From: Owenia fusiformis
Lineage: Eukaryota; Annelida; Polychaeta; Sabellida; Oweniidae
Direction of reading: 5' to 3'
Assembly: GCA_903813345.2 (NCBI GenBank)
Contig: CAIIXF020000591.1
Coordinates: forward strand, 1 to 62,000
DNA length: 62,000 bases
Part shown: positions 12,801 through 27,600 of the stretch, piece after piece
How the letters are laid out: the number at the start of each line of letters is the position of its first letter
How positions within the stretch are numbered: the first letter of the stretch is position 1
Program-made: the position numbers and the translations under genes
Notes under the pieces: generated by a model
Database searches by the model: none
What the model was told of the DNA's origin: nothing
Seen by the model: the letters and a program-made list of their open reading frames with translations, nothing else

Positions 12801-15800
12801 CCATTTTTAGAAAACTTGAAAATCTCTAGATTTGAATAAAGGTAAATAACAGTGCAAAAACTAAGTTGTTTTGATAGAAAATTACACACAGAATTCAACA
12901 GAAGAAAATGTTAGTCTTTAGTTGTTAAAAATCCAGATCTCCTAAAATCTCATTAAAACGAAACCTGAACGACATTTCGAAGCTATATGGAAAAGCCACT
13001 ATTAGATAGTAAGATGCCTTCACTAGGCTATTCTCTGTACTTGTGTTCGTGCCTCATTTTGAGTAGTGAGTGTAAATTCTTTTCGGAAACATGATTATGT
13101 TTTCCCTGAAATATGAATTGGAGATATCTGACAAAATATAGCCTTAAATATAAATTTTGTGTTTTGAACATGCGGAAATATCTTGAACACTTTGAAACTG
13201 AAGTACAGTTCCTTAATAGGTCGTTTAGTTTGCTTGTTTTTGTTGTACACAATACTTGTGTTTAATAGCCACGCGTAATTATTATAAGCGTAATCAGATT
13301 ATTTCAAGCGTCGAAATAGCTTATTTTCCTCGACGCATCTACAAATTCTACACAAACCTATTCACTTACCGTTATATTGAGCGATCTAGATGCGTCAATT
13401 ATAATTGTTTTCACTCATCGGCTTTAGTGGCCCGCGATACCTTTTATTTCATTCATATTTGAGACGCAATTGATACATTGGCAACAAATCATCAAATGTT
13501 CTTGATGATTCTTCTTCATTTTAAAATGTTTCTCCTATCCGATTTTCAAAGATGTGTCTTAAATATTATACTTCACATTGATCACGATTCTTGTACTTTC
13601 TGTCTTTACGACCTCCGTTCACATTTGCAAGAGTTGTTGATTGCATTGCCTTGATCATTGGTCGAACTTCGATTCCAACTAAATTAGATTAATCAATTAA
13701 GAAATGTAATATCATGTTTATCCAAGCAAATAATTGTAACAACTACATTATTTTTTAGCAGTTTTGACACCTAAGCAGGGTAGCCTAGTGGCGTAGACTG
13801 AGGCTACTTTGTGGTTGAACGTCGTGGGATACGGAGGTCCCGCGTTCGAGCCCCAGGTACGGAGTTGTTGATCATTGTCACTACGGACACCCGGTCCGAA
13901 GGTCCAACCGTTTACCGGCCCTTGGCATGGGTTGGTTCTCTGGCCGCTCTTGCCGGAGACAGATTGTGAGACTGTGGTTGGTTCCTCCACTAACGTGCTT
14001 TAGTAAACTCCGGAAGTCATATAGTATGGTAGCGGGCCCCCACCAAGGGCAGTAGTGGAACGACGCGAATCGGTCCCAGTATGGTTGCCTTGCAACTGAA
14101 GAGACTCGAGGAAATCATGCCATTCGCAGTGACCCAGAAAAGACTTTTGCTTCTTGATTTGACGTTTTAATTCATTTATTAACATACTTTATTTATATTA
14201 CTTTTCAGGCAGTTATGATATTTATTGGTCAAATGAATGAACGAGACATCTAGATACTATTAAATACATCTAGATAGTATCAAAACCATAATTCGATTTG
14301 TCGGACATATATAAAATAACACTTGAAAACACAACACACATAGTTGCAATATCCGTAGCATTTGGCACAGTCGGGTCCCATGCGCTATCATTTTGTCGTG
14401 CGGTCATCATAAGATATGGAGGTACGGTTGATTGGACCATGGGCTTTCAACAGAGTCAAGAAATTTGCATGGATACTTTGAGAAATGAGGTAGCAACAAA
14501 AGGAAACACCAGAAATAATCCAGAAATGTCCACACCATTGTTTTCGTTAGTTATGGCAAGGCCCCGGAGGAAAAACAGCATTCGTGGGTAGTTTAATTTT
14601 TGTATCAATTAGTGCCATGACTTTAACTCAACCAAGAACAGCGGGGCAAAGTCCCTATGGGTCCCAATTGAGAATCAATTCAAATCAATCAAATTCAGAT
14701 TCAGATCACCTGCTAAGCCTAGTATTGATTTGCCCCTAAATAGATATTAAAGGGACGCTGAATATTGGAGTTAGTTAATGAGCACCATACTGCCAATTAA
14801 AACATGTATTCAATGTTTCAATATAATTGAACTATATGTAACTGAAATATTGGGAAAAATAATTGATATTTCGTTTGTGGAATGAAAACTGATGATGAAG
14901 ATAATATCAGTAGATAAAAACTGTATAGCAATTTAAACATGGAAATGATGCCAATTTAGAAGTATTATAGTTAAGAATTTGTGAAATGGTTAGAAAATGA
15001 AATTACTTCAGAATTAATATGATCATTGAGGCACACATTGATAAAAATCACACTTGGGTTTGGAAAGATTTAAAGTAAAACAAATGAATGCATTTCTTAC
15101 TATCTCCATGACAACATATCTTGCTCTCTCTCTCCATGACAACAATTTTGGCCCCATCAGCACAAGATCGAAAATACAGTAATGATCAAGTTCAATAAGA
15201 AATGTGAAACTTTACATTTATTTATTTCTACCAATGAAACAATACATACAGTATAAATAAATGTTTACTTCATTGAATACAGAATTTACCACAGTTAAAT
15301 ATATTTTATGAAGTACAGGGTTTACCATAATCAAACATAAATAACAGAATGATGACTTTATGCTCTTTGAAATACAGAAATTGATGGTTAACTGGAATTA
15401 AGTTTGTCGAGACGAACCCTCAATCCGAAACGCCTAGCATTAGTTAAAAAGTTTCTGGCCGCAACTGTGATGTAAAGATGAAAGATTTTAAATTAGGCCT
15501 AAGCTTTATCTGAAAATACTGTCTTTGCGCGATAAACTTTTGATTTAATACGAATATATAAAAAACAGATTGACCTCCCAGTCTCATATTAAAAAGTATT
15601 TAAAGTTTAAATATTGTGGAAGTAAATAAAAATGAATTTTTGATTTTCGAGACTTGTCTGTTCAATGAAAAAATCATGTATAATTTGAACCAAGGTGTAT
15701 GATAAAGTAATATAAACTAGTTATATGCTGATACAGTAGAATTTCTCTTGGCTTTTCAACATAGCACAATATTTGACTTTTCAGGCTCAACTTTTATTAT

Positions 15801-18800
15801 ACTATGCCTATATAATGTTACTGTGCACTATCATACATGTACATAATCATGTGTCTATATGATGTTTTGAAAGAGTAAAAGAGCTAGAATCAAAGCGCCG
15901 TTCTTGCGAGTTTCAAATGAAAATATCGAAAAACGCGCGAGTATGAGGACTGCAACTTTTTATGTCTACACTGACAAAAACTTGAAATTCCCGCTGTAAA
16001 GATATAGTCCCACGCGGAAGTGCAGGTCATAAAACTAATGGCATCCCAATGGCACGGATTTCGGTACAACGCGCATCGGTAGGCCTATATTGGTTTTCGG
16101 CACGATGCGCGTCGGTATAATGGGTTTCGGTATAATGCGCGTCGGTATAATGAGATGATCCCATAAATGTGAAGCAACAACGATGGGGTTGATCAACTCC
16201 TTAGACTTGGATATGGGAGTTAAGCGACGAACATCATATCAATAAATCATAAATCAAGAGGGGTTTGAATACTCGGATTCCGTTTGTACATGGTGGAGCT
16301 GCCCATTGGTTTGTGCTTAACTGATCTATTGTACTTACTATATGTACATCAAACCTTAGCACCTCTTCCATGTAAAGCGGCATAGACGTTCCAAGTGTAT
16401 AGCTGGTCCAAGAGTTGCAGCTTTGTGCAATGATGATTGCCCAAACAGGGCGAGATTTGGCAATAGATTTGAAAGGAAACTTAGATTTGCCAGCCATAAA
16501 ACCAGCACTGGACATCGCATGGTACTGTTCAATAAAGAGTCTTTCCTCTTCTGTTATTCTGGGATGCGTCTTTGGGTTATCGTAGACTAAAAATGTCCAA
16601 AGTAGAAACCACAACGCCGTCATTCCACCAAAGAAATAGTAAATCATGGGCCAGCCATTGTCAATGTTAACATTACAGAGGAGTCCAGATAATGCCAAGG
16701 AGGCGATATTACCAATGGTTGTGCCTAAAATATATTTCATATCAGTTGCCGAATGACTGAACATCTAACAGGCTACGAAGAGTTACTCCTGTTTGAGACA
16801 TCGCACATTCATGATAACTTCATAAGTATAAATTCTAGTGATTTAGTTCATATACAAATTGATGTCATTTTGAGTGAAACATGATCATTTTGAAGATGCA
16901 AAATGTAGTTCTATACCTGCGTAACAGAAGGTCATGAGCTTACTCCTCTCCATGATTGGTGCCCAGAACGCCCAGAGGGTATGCATCGCTGGAAATGTGA
17001 CACCCTGTCAGTATAAGACAAACAATTGATGAATATAAATATTAAGAGTTCCCATATAGCTCATAAAGTTTGATTACACGATTAAATAGGATAATAATCA
17101 CATTCAGAACTACTTACCAAACCTATTCCTATTACGACTCTACACGCATAAAGTAATATTATATTCGTCCGGGCACTTATAGGTGTCAGCAGTGTCGCTA
17201 TTGTGGCAAACAGCATACCTGCCCCGAATACTCGTTTACCCCCATACTTCTGTGCCATATAACCACCTGGGATTTGAGTTAGAATGTATCCAAAGAAAAC
17301 AGAACTCAAAAGTTGTCCTTGCGTTTGTTTGCTCCAGTGAAATTCACCATGCTAAAAGAATATACTCGAAGATAACATTTTAATTTGTAGCATTAAATAT
17401 TAACGTGATTTAACCAGAAATTGCACATTTATTTTGTATGTGTATTTGAACGATTAATATTCAGAAAAATTAGACAAACTTTCTATCATTTCATATCGTT
17501 CAATTTGAACCTTATACTGCAGACTATGGGCGTAGGCCAAATATACTAAATTAGGTTGAGAAAGTAATTAGCGTTTCAAGTATCAATCGTCAGCTTTTAT
17601 GAGTTTTAAATATACTTAACGCGTGTAACAAAATCGCACTGGTTTAATGATCCCCAATGTTAACAAACGTGCCATTTCATTTAATGCCGTTTGATTAAGT
17701 GACATTTTATTCATCTGATTTGAATAACATTTTAAACTTGCGACATTTTGGGCTTTGTTCACGAAAAAACAAATTCCAGCTATTAATATCATTCCTCCTT
17801 TTATTGATGTTATAGCTCGCTAAATACCAGACTGAATAATGATTTTGATACAAATAGTACTGCCATTGAGGGAAATAGTCAAACTGATATTTCATCGAGT
17901 GGATGTATCCTCTGCGATCGCCAAAAATCGGCTTTCAGTCAGGGGGGGGGGGGGGGGTGCAATTGTGGCTTAAGCGAGTCAAAAAGTTTTGTTTTGAATT
18001 TTACAAAAAATGATGTAACTTCCTTGAAAATTGAGCCAGAAGCTTCAAATAAAAAGCATTTAAAGCCCCCCCCCATATATTGCTTATGGAGGGGGGGTGC
18101 GTTCGCACCTCTCGCACCCCCTGGCTACGCCTATGCCTAACCCCATAGTCTAGACACGGGACTCCAGAGGTTTATTTTTACATAGCGAAAACTTCATTTA
18201 TGATTTCTGTGCTATGTCCTTCTCTTGCCAGCAGATTAGCATGATTAAGTTCGGGGTAGTTCATCTTTTTCATAGATACAACAATAAAAAGTTTAATTAC
18301 TGCTGAATAGTATTTACCCGAGATGTGTTAAGATTGTTTGAATCCCATATATCCTCATTGCATGCCATGTTGCTCTGTGATACATTAAAACGTCCATCGT
18401 CAGTTGAGATCGTTTCGTTCTTGGAACCATTGTCAGCAGTTGACACAGGATCAATTGTCATGCAGACGATGCCCATACTGAAGTTGATCCTTAGCGCATA
18501 TACCCAAACGAAACCAAGGAAGCCAACAATTGCCAGCGTCCATCGACATGATGGTTCAAATATGTCTGCAGTACATTTGATATGAATATCAATTTTACAG
18601 AAATTCTATTCACATATTCATCATATCTTGATATATTAAGTCAAAGTGACTTCAACTGCTGAGGATGCTTCTTTAAACATATTCATTGATTGACACTGAC
18701 ATTGAGATATGTACTATATTAATTCAAAATATATTAACAAGTTTATAGAACACCACGGCACACCTTTTTGCTGTCATTATTTTAGCGTCACCCTGAAATT

Positions 18801-18992
18801 GATCGAGATGACACCAAACATTCGTAGCACTGATTTTCAATATCTTAATAACAGCGTGAAAAATACAAAAAACTTACTCCTTAATTTTCCTATTTTCCCA
18901 TTTATTTCCTTCTCGGTGGATTGACTTTGAACAACCACATCTTCATTTAGATTTGGTGGAGTTACAACATAAACTGAACTAGATCCTTGCAT
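9808..18992 (-). CDS. SLC17-family (sialin/VGLUT-like) anion transporter, copy 1
   Basis: Twelve-TM major-facilitator carrier; SLC17 members move organic anions such as sialate, glutamate, nucleotides or phosphate across lysosomal, vesicular or plasma membranes. Exons on the - strand: 18992-18878, 18565-18318, 17351-17118, 17004-16917, 16724-16339, 11229-11097, 10938-10788, 10267-10177 and 10023-9808. All have consensus splice sites and matching phases, for 553 aa. The ATG at 18992 follows an in-frame TAG. Signatures: TM1 with VYALRINFS (Arg64); a large loop with N-glycosylation sequons at N84, N88 and N99; [56 protein letters not shown]. The Glu normally before GVT[FY]PA in TM4 reads Leu199 at the exon 3/4 junction. 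The exact subtype and substrate cannot be set. Intron 5 (5.1 kb) is rich in mobile DNA. Confidence 0.92.
10360..10703. repeat. Degenerate minisatellite with TGTCACGTTGACAG core
   Basis: About ten imperfect copies of a roughly 34-bp unit built around TGTCACGTTGACAGTTGACG lie in SLC17 intron 7. Variants read TGTTACGTTGACAG, TGTCACATTGACAG and TGTCACGTTAACAG. The TGACG/CGTCA-like content could bind bZIP-type factors, but that is only inference. Confidence 0.7.
11663..11717. repeat. 55-bp CpG-rich inverted repeat, left partner
   Basis: It reads TATACCGACGCGCATTATAC, then CGAAACCCATTA, then a second CACCGACGCGCAT unit. The reverse complement, with about three mismatches, is at 16095-16149. It is built from about two copies of a 32-bp subunit. 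It is much richer in CpG than the surrounding AT-rich intron. Confidence 0.75.
11795..12184. mobile_element. Long imperfect foldback element in SLC17 intron 5
   Basis: The left arm (about 11795-11975) and right arm (about 12010-12184) are diverged reverse complements over about 175 bp. Both read, outside to inside, CTTTCTCGATT, GCAGATTATAATTTGGC or close variants, GTTAGAAAATATAG, AAGCTGTAATT, and CGCTTT..TTACATTGACG. The centre carries a TTACTTTGACG / CGTCAATGTAA palindrome. A second copy of that palindrome lies just outside at 11756-11787. There is no coding capacity, which fits a non-autonomous foldback or MITE element. Confidence 0.75.
13776..14180 (+). mobile_element. tRNA-derived SINE in SLC17 intron 5
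   Basis: The GC-rich 5' head has a pol III A box (TAGCCTAGTGG, 13781-13791) and a B box (GTTCGAGCC, 13844-13852) about 60 bp apart, as in tRNA-derived SINEs. A roughly 320-bp body of non-tRNA sequence follows (CACCCGGTCCGAAGGTCC..CCGGCCC..TTGCCGGAGAC) and ends near a T-rich/AT tail. It lies antisense to the SLC17 gene. The two - strand open frames overlapping it are not genes. Confidence 0.7.
16095..16149. repeat. 55-bp CpG-rich inverted repeat, right partner
   Basis: Reverse-complement partner of 11663-11717, 4.4 kb away in the same intron and about 190 bp downstream of exon 5 in the direction of transcription. An additional weaker half-copy (TTTCGGTACAACGCGCATCG) precedes it at about 16060. 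Confidence 0.75.
17941..18130. repeat. G/C homopolymer segment in SLC17 intron 2
   Basis: A 16-G run at about 17942, a 9-C run near 18066 and a 7-G run near 18091 are followed by GTGCGTTCGCACC and CTCGCACCCCCTGGCTACGCC. The second G-run differs by one base between the two copies. I read it as a remnant of a dispersed repeat; the G-runs are prone to sequencing error. Confidence 0.5.
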
Positions 18993-21417
18993 GTTAGACT
19001 ATTTCCCGATATATTTTGAATTATTAAATATTCAATCAAAACAGCCCTATATTCTTTAGGTTCATTAACGTACTCCGTGCCTACGTGTTGTCACAAATTC
19101 CATGCCCAATCGTTGTCAGAGACTGTGACAGGATCTCTAAAGTACATTGTACTTTAAGTGCAATATGTCAAAACAAACTGAATAATTTGTATTTTCTTAA
19201 TAAAAACTGACATTTATACTATATATTTATTTAAGATCTTCAGAAAGATTCGATTTAATAAAACTGTTGAAAGGGGTTTGTTTTGTGCATATGGCATTTG
19301 AAACATTCAAATGAATAATGAAATAGACAAGTGATCTTAATTCTAAGGCTAAAACAAAATTATGAAAATATACATTTTTCAATTTGAAATTTTATTAAGT
19401 TTATTAATCAAATTTGGACAATGAATGATTTTTTATATTCTGAATGGAATTTGTTTTTAACTGAGTATATATTTCGCCATATTTTCATGATCACCAGGTT
19501 AATGTATAGTATATCAGTAATAAGTAACACGTCTGCTTCAACGTTAAGACCTAAAGGTTCCTACATGCTAATTAATACCGATCCAAGTCAAAAGAACCAC
19601 TTATTTTGAAAATAATTTAGTATTCATCTATTTTCTCTCAAATTAATGTAAAATCTAGTATCAAATCTGTTTTATCTTAATACTGATTTTTAAATATTTT
19701 CCCAAATTTTGTTTCTCACTTTCCATAGTGCCGTTAAAATATAAGTGCAGAATCGCAGCATTAAAAGCAAATGACTATATCTGCATGTTGTTAACTTGGC
19801 GGGATTAAAATTCCATCATTTGATGAACAAAATCATTTAATTATATATTACATTTATAATACATTTTATTGTAATATAAATCTTGACAATTTTCAAATGT
19901 GCATGATTTTCTGTACAACCTCTTAAATAGAGGGTATTTCTCTATATTTATCACATCTGAGGTCATTACCCTTTGGAGGGGCAATATTTTCTGTACATTC
20001 TCTGTAAAATGTGGCTATCAAGTTACAAAATATGAAAAACGTTTTCCTAGATCGCAGAAAAGTGAATCTCTTTTTTACTTTTAAATAATTACAAAGCACA
20101 GTGGTCAAATCAATAGTGTGACATAAGAAACATAAACAAGCTATTATATAACTTGTTTTAGCTTTTATATTTCCATTTCATCCACCACATTTTAGATATA
20201 TGGATAAAATAGGACATCTGGGAAATGACTGGACATGTTATTTTTCCCAAAAATATTTTTTTCCAGATGCTAAGAAACTTACTTTTAATACACACCTTCA
20301 TACTTCTTATTTCTGAAAACTATCATCAGCAAACATTCTAGGTGAGATTCCCCCATTCCTCTGATCACAGGTCTTTAAAATCCAGAATATATTCTTTCTT
20401 TTTACCCCCTGCGATAAGCAGTTAGCATTTCCGCGATTAAGAACTCGCAATCTGATTGGATGTCGCAACACTGCAACATAAATCATGTATAAGTCATTGC
20501 GCATAATTAGATCATGTGATTCAGTTTAATTGGGCGCTTCCAAATTGGTTATAGCAGGGGGAAGAAGGAGGTACGGATTCTGGATACCTGCTTAGGAGGA
20601 TGGATTCCCCAAAATCTTCATAACAAGACAATTATTGCAGTTCATTATAATTGCAAAAGTGTTTTCCATTTCATGTTCAAAGTTGATGTGAAATGTATCT
20701 GATAGAAAACCTAGTGATAAATATGTACATATAATGACCACTTAGAACATCCCTTATCATAAAAACTGAAATCAAAAAGCAGTTTGAAATCTAAATAAAT
20801 AATACAATATCAATATGCTTTTATAAATTAATATTATTTTCACTTACAATTACAAATATATGTCAACAATATATCAACAATGTCTTGCTTTTTCCCATTA
20901 TCATTTTTACATTTTCATCCAAATAATACAGGGTGGGCTAAAAACTATCCATACTTTTATTTGGGGAAATTTTTTTTCATAATGCATGGATTCCAAGGTC
21001 ATATTCATATTTGAGGTTACAATTTTACAAGAATTATTTATCCTTTTGCAGGAACAATTGCAAAACGCGAATTCTGCATCTACATCAAAAGATATTTCAA
21101 AAATATAGGCCTATGCAATATCAAAAACAGTTATGACCAACTAAAAATGTGGACAGTTTTGTCCCATCCTGTGATTGTAGCAAAAAGTTTACAATACAAA
21201 CATTTTTGTTTGGCAGTAAAAAAGGCACACATTAATACAGCAAAACTGAATGAGGTGCAATTCAGCGAGTTTTAAAAGCAGTATATCGTAAGATGTGAAT
21301 GCTGCCTTAGAAACACCATCCTCTAACATAATAAGGTTCAAGACCAAGAGTTAAGTAAGAAACCAAATTGAAAATACCCATTGCCTCGTACCAGGGTGGA
21401 TGTAAACATTTTATGAA

Positions 21418-21666
21418 TGAATGGGTTCACACATGCTCTGGGAGTCTTGCAGTAAGAGTTCTTACAAAGTTGCTATTTTACCAATGGTAACTGTATTAAA
21501 AGGAATAAGGAACTAATTAAACACCAGGAGCCACAATCTGTATTCAAAGGACATGATGGATTATGCCTAGGTGAAGGTATTGAACACCTAAGGAACATTT
21601 TGTTCCCTTGTGATTACTATAAATATTTAAAATGTAACTTATTTGATAGGTTTGATCAAAGATGAG
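21418..21666 (+). pseudogene. Interrupted copy of an 82-codon reading frame
   Basis: This is the counterpart of the open frame at 61567-61815. Here the thirteenth codon is TAA where the other copy has TTA. I count 19 differences in 249 bp (about 7.6%), many changing the amino acid. No protein family is recognised, so it may be an old transposon remnant or simply non-coding DNA. Confidence 0.3.
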
Positions 21667-22456
21667 GTAATATAAAGCAATTGATGGTCCCAATTTTTCT
21701 TCTAATTTTGGACATTCACTGGGTGATGTCTTTTAGTCATTAAAAATATAAATTGAACATTAGCCAATAGGTATCATGTAAAGTAAAACTTGCGTCTCTG
21801 AAACTTTTTTGTATTTTTGTAAATTACCCTTTTGGTTTTTATTGGGTCATTGCTTTTTTACTCGATTTTAAATAAACTAACAAATCGATTTGTACATATG
21901 AGTACATACAAGATAATTTTACTAGAAAATATTACTTTGAATATTCAAGATGGGGAGAGTTGTGTGTTACTTATGACTGAGTTCAACTTTAAACACAAGT
22001 GTAATCGTGTTTCTATCCTATACATCTCCTCAAGCATTTTAGCAACTATGCTGAATTAACATGTGATATGGAAGAATACATTCGAAAATAAAAAATAACA
22101 AGATCAATGGAAGTATGTAAATAACACATTCAAGTCTGACCAACTAGAAAGTACATGTATTAATAAGCTATGTTAGAATTTTGGAAAAAATATCATTTAT
22201 TTTAATAAACCAGTTTCTTTCAATGTTGGTAATCCAACATCTCTTTAATATGAACATTCTATCATTCCTTTATAAGAGCTGTGTGAAGAGTGGCAGTTGA
22301 TAAAAGAGATCTGATTCCTTATGATTGCTTATTTAAAAGCATATTTGCCCAAATGATTAAGTCCATAGGACTCTGTATGGTAGTTCCAGTTAAGTAGCGC
22401 CCTCTATTGTTAGGAGCAAACTTGCAGTATACAGTGCTTGCCTCTACACATTTGGT

Positions 22457-22505
22457 AGCTGATAGTAGCTGTATGCAGCTGTAAATCGCTGTATGCAGCT
22501 GTAGG
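22457..22505. repeat. GCAGCTGTA-type short repeats beside the CUL1 stop
   Basis: GTATGCAGCTGTA recurs twice, with related TAGCTGATAGTAGCTG sequence beside it, within the predicted CUL1 3' UTR. CAGCTG is an E-box palindrome; any role is speculative. Confidence 0.5.
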
Positions 22506-22524
22506 TTGTGCTGTTTACTATAAT

Positions 22525-24533
<2,009 letters not shown>

Positions 24534-24697
24534 CTGTTTGACAATATTTAGACCTATTTATTGAATCAGCTATGGCTATAAATATTAAGCCATTAAATGT
24601 TTTTTGAAGTTTTATTTTTTAATTAGTATCTGAACAAAAAGGCTATTTAATATTGTCAAACATGCAAAAGTCAGAAAAACCCTATCTGATACCTGGA

Positions 24698-27600
24698 ACC
24701 ATTTAGACACAATGTGAAGACAGGTAGCATCTTACACATTTAACTATTTACACTCAATGTGAAGACAGATTGCATCTTACACATTTAACTATTTACACAC
24801 AATGTGAAGACAGGTAGCATCTTACACATTTAACTATTTACACATAATGTGAAGACAGGTAGCATCTTACACATCTAACTATTTACACACAATGTGAAGA
24901 CAGATAGCATCTTACACATTAACTATTTACACACAATGTGAAGACAGATAGCATCTTACACATTAAATATTTACACTCAATGTGAAGACAGATAGCATCT
25001 TACACATTTGACTATTTACACACAATGTGAAGACAGGTAGCATCTTACACATCCAACTATTTACACTCAATGTGAAGACAGATAGCATCTTACACATTTA
25101 ACTATTTACACACAATGTGAAGACAGGTAGCATCTTACACATTTAACTATTTACACTCAATAGGAAGACAGGTAGCATCTTACACATTTAACTATTTACA
25201 CTCAATGTGAAGACAGGTAGCATCTTACACATTTAACTATTTACACTCAATGTGAAGACAGATTCATCTTACACATTTATCTATTTACACTTAATGTGAA
25301 GACAGGTAGCATCTTACACATTTAACTATTTACACACAATGTGAAGACAGATAGCATCTTACACATTTGACTATTTACACACAATGTGAAGACAGGTAGC
25401 ATCTTACACATCTAACTATTTACACTCAATGTGAAGACAGATAGCATCTTACACATTTAACTATTTACACACAATGTGAAGACAGGTAGCATCTTACACA
25501 TTTCACTTTTTACACTCAATGTGAAGACAGATTCATCTTACACATTCAACTATTTACACTTAATGTGAAGACAGATAGCATCTTACACATTTACCTATTT
25601 ACACTCAATGTGAAGACAGATTGCATCTTACACATTTAACTATTTACACACAATGTGAAGACAGGTAGCATCTTACACATTTAACTATTTACACATAATG
25701 TGAAGACAGGTAGCATCTTACACATTAAATATTTACACTCAATGTGAAGACAGGTAGCATCTTACACATTTAACTATTTACACACAATGTGAAGACAGAT
25801 TGCATCTTACACATTTCACTATTTACACTCAATGTGAAGACAGATTCATCTTACACATTTATCTATTTACACTCAATGTGAAGACAGGTAGCATCTTACA
25901 CTTTTAACTATTTACACACAATGTGAAGACAGACACCATCTTACACATCTAACTATTTACACACAATGTGAAGACAGATACCATCTTACACATCTAACTA
26001 TTTACACACAATGTGAAGACAGATACCATCTTACACATCTAACTATTTACACTCAATGTGAAGACAGATTCATCTTACACATTTAACTATTTACACATAA
26101 TGTGAAGACAGGTAGCATCTTACACATCTAACTATTTACACACAATGTGAAGACAGATAGCATCTTACACATTAACTATTTACACACAATGTGAAGACAG
26201 ATAGCATCTTACACATTAAATATTTACACTCAATGTGAAGACAGGTAGCATCTTACACATTTAACTATTTACACACAGTGAAGACAGGTAGCATCTTACA
26301 CATTTAACTATTTACACTCAATGTGAAGACAGGTAGCATCTTACACATTTAACTATTTACACTCAATGTGAAGACAGGTAGCATCTTACACATTTAACTA
26401 TTTACACACAATGTGAAGACAGGTAGCATCTTACACTTTTAACTATTTACACACAATGTGAAGACAGATAGCATCTTACACATTTAACTATTTACACTAA
26501 ATGTGAAGACAGGTAGCATCTTACACATTTAACTATTTACACACAATGTGAAAATAGATAGCATCTTACACATTAACTATTTACACACAATGTGAAGACA
26601 GGTAGCATCTTACACTTTTAACTATTTACACACAATGTGAAGACAGATAGCATCTTACACATTTAACTATTTACACACAATGTGAAGACAGGTAGCATCT
26701 TACACATTTAACTATTTACACATAATGTGAAGACAGGTAGCATCTTACACATTAAATATTTACACTCAATGTGAAGACAGGTAGCATCTTACACATTTAA
26801 CTATTTACACACAATGTGAAAATAGATAGCATCTTACACATTTGACTATTTACACACAATGTGAAGACAGGTAGCATCTTACACATCTAACTATTTACAC
26901 TCAATGTGAAGACAGATAGCATCTTACACATTTAACTATTTACACACAATGTGAAGACAGGTAGCATCTTACACATCTAACTATTTACACTCAATGTGAA
27001 GACAGATAGCATCTTACACATTTAACTATTTACACACAATGTGAAGACAGGTAGCATCTTACACATTTAACTATTTACACACAATGTGAAGACAGATAGC
27101 ATCTTACACATTTGACTATTTACACACAATGTGAAGACAGGTAGCATCTTACACATCTAACTATTTACACTCAATGTGAAGACAGATAGCATCTTACACA
27201 TTAACTATTTACACACAATGTGAAGACAGATAGCATCTTACACATTTAACTATTTACACACAATGTGAAGACAGGTAGCATCTTACACATTTAACTATTT
27301 ACACATAATGTGAAGACAGGTAGCATCTTACACATTAAATATTTACACACAATGTGAAGACAGGTAGCATCTTACACATTTAACTATTTACACATAATGT
27401 GAAGACAGGTAGCATCTTACACATTAAATATTTACACTCAATGTGAAGACAGGTAGCATCTTACACATTTAACTATTTACACACAATGTGAAAATAGATA
27501 GCATCTTACACATTTGACTATTTACACACAATGTGAAGACAGGTAGCATCTTACACATCTAACTATTTACACTCAATGTGAAGACAGATAGCATCTTACA

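Larger units (their letters stand above)
259..21909 (+). repeat. Left copy of a >21.5-kb direct duplication
   Basis: This segment recurs in the same orientation at 40443-62000. The offset is 40184 at the start, 40185 after a T-run near 5751-5759 (8 T here, 9 T in the second copy), and 40186 after a G-run near 18091 (7 versus 8 G). Up to about 19505 the only substitution I found is one T/A near 7170. From about 19506 onward there are frequent substitutions and indels of 2, 13, 18 and about 57 bp. The block holds complete SDF4 and SLC17 genes. Because the second copy runs off the window, the right limit of homology is unknown. Confidence 0.95.
18993..22524. other. Spacer between SLC17 5' end and CUL1 3' end
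   Basis: This should hold the SLC17 promoter and 5' UTR (right of 18992) and the CUL1 3' UTR (left of 22525). No confident gene is seen. ACAGGGTGGGCTAAAAACTA at about 20931 resembles the end of a dispersed transposon, without an identified partner. The two duplicate copies begin to diverge inside this spacer, at about 19506. Confidence 0.55.

Noticed and set aside
14298-14591. 97-codon + strand open frame in SLC17 intron 5
   Set aside because: No recognisable domain, lies antisense within an intron, and its identity in copy 2 only reflects the duplication.
17941-17957. G16 run as a functional G-quadruplex
   Set aside because: A plain homopolymer in a degenerate repeat; nothing beyond base composition supports a role.
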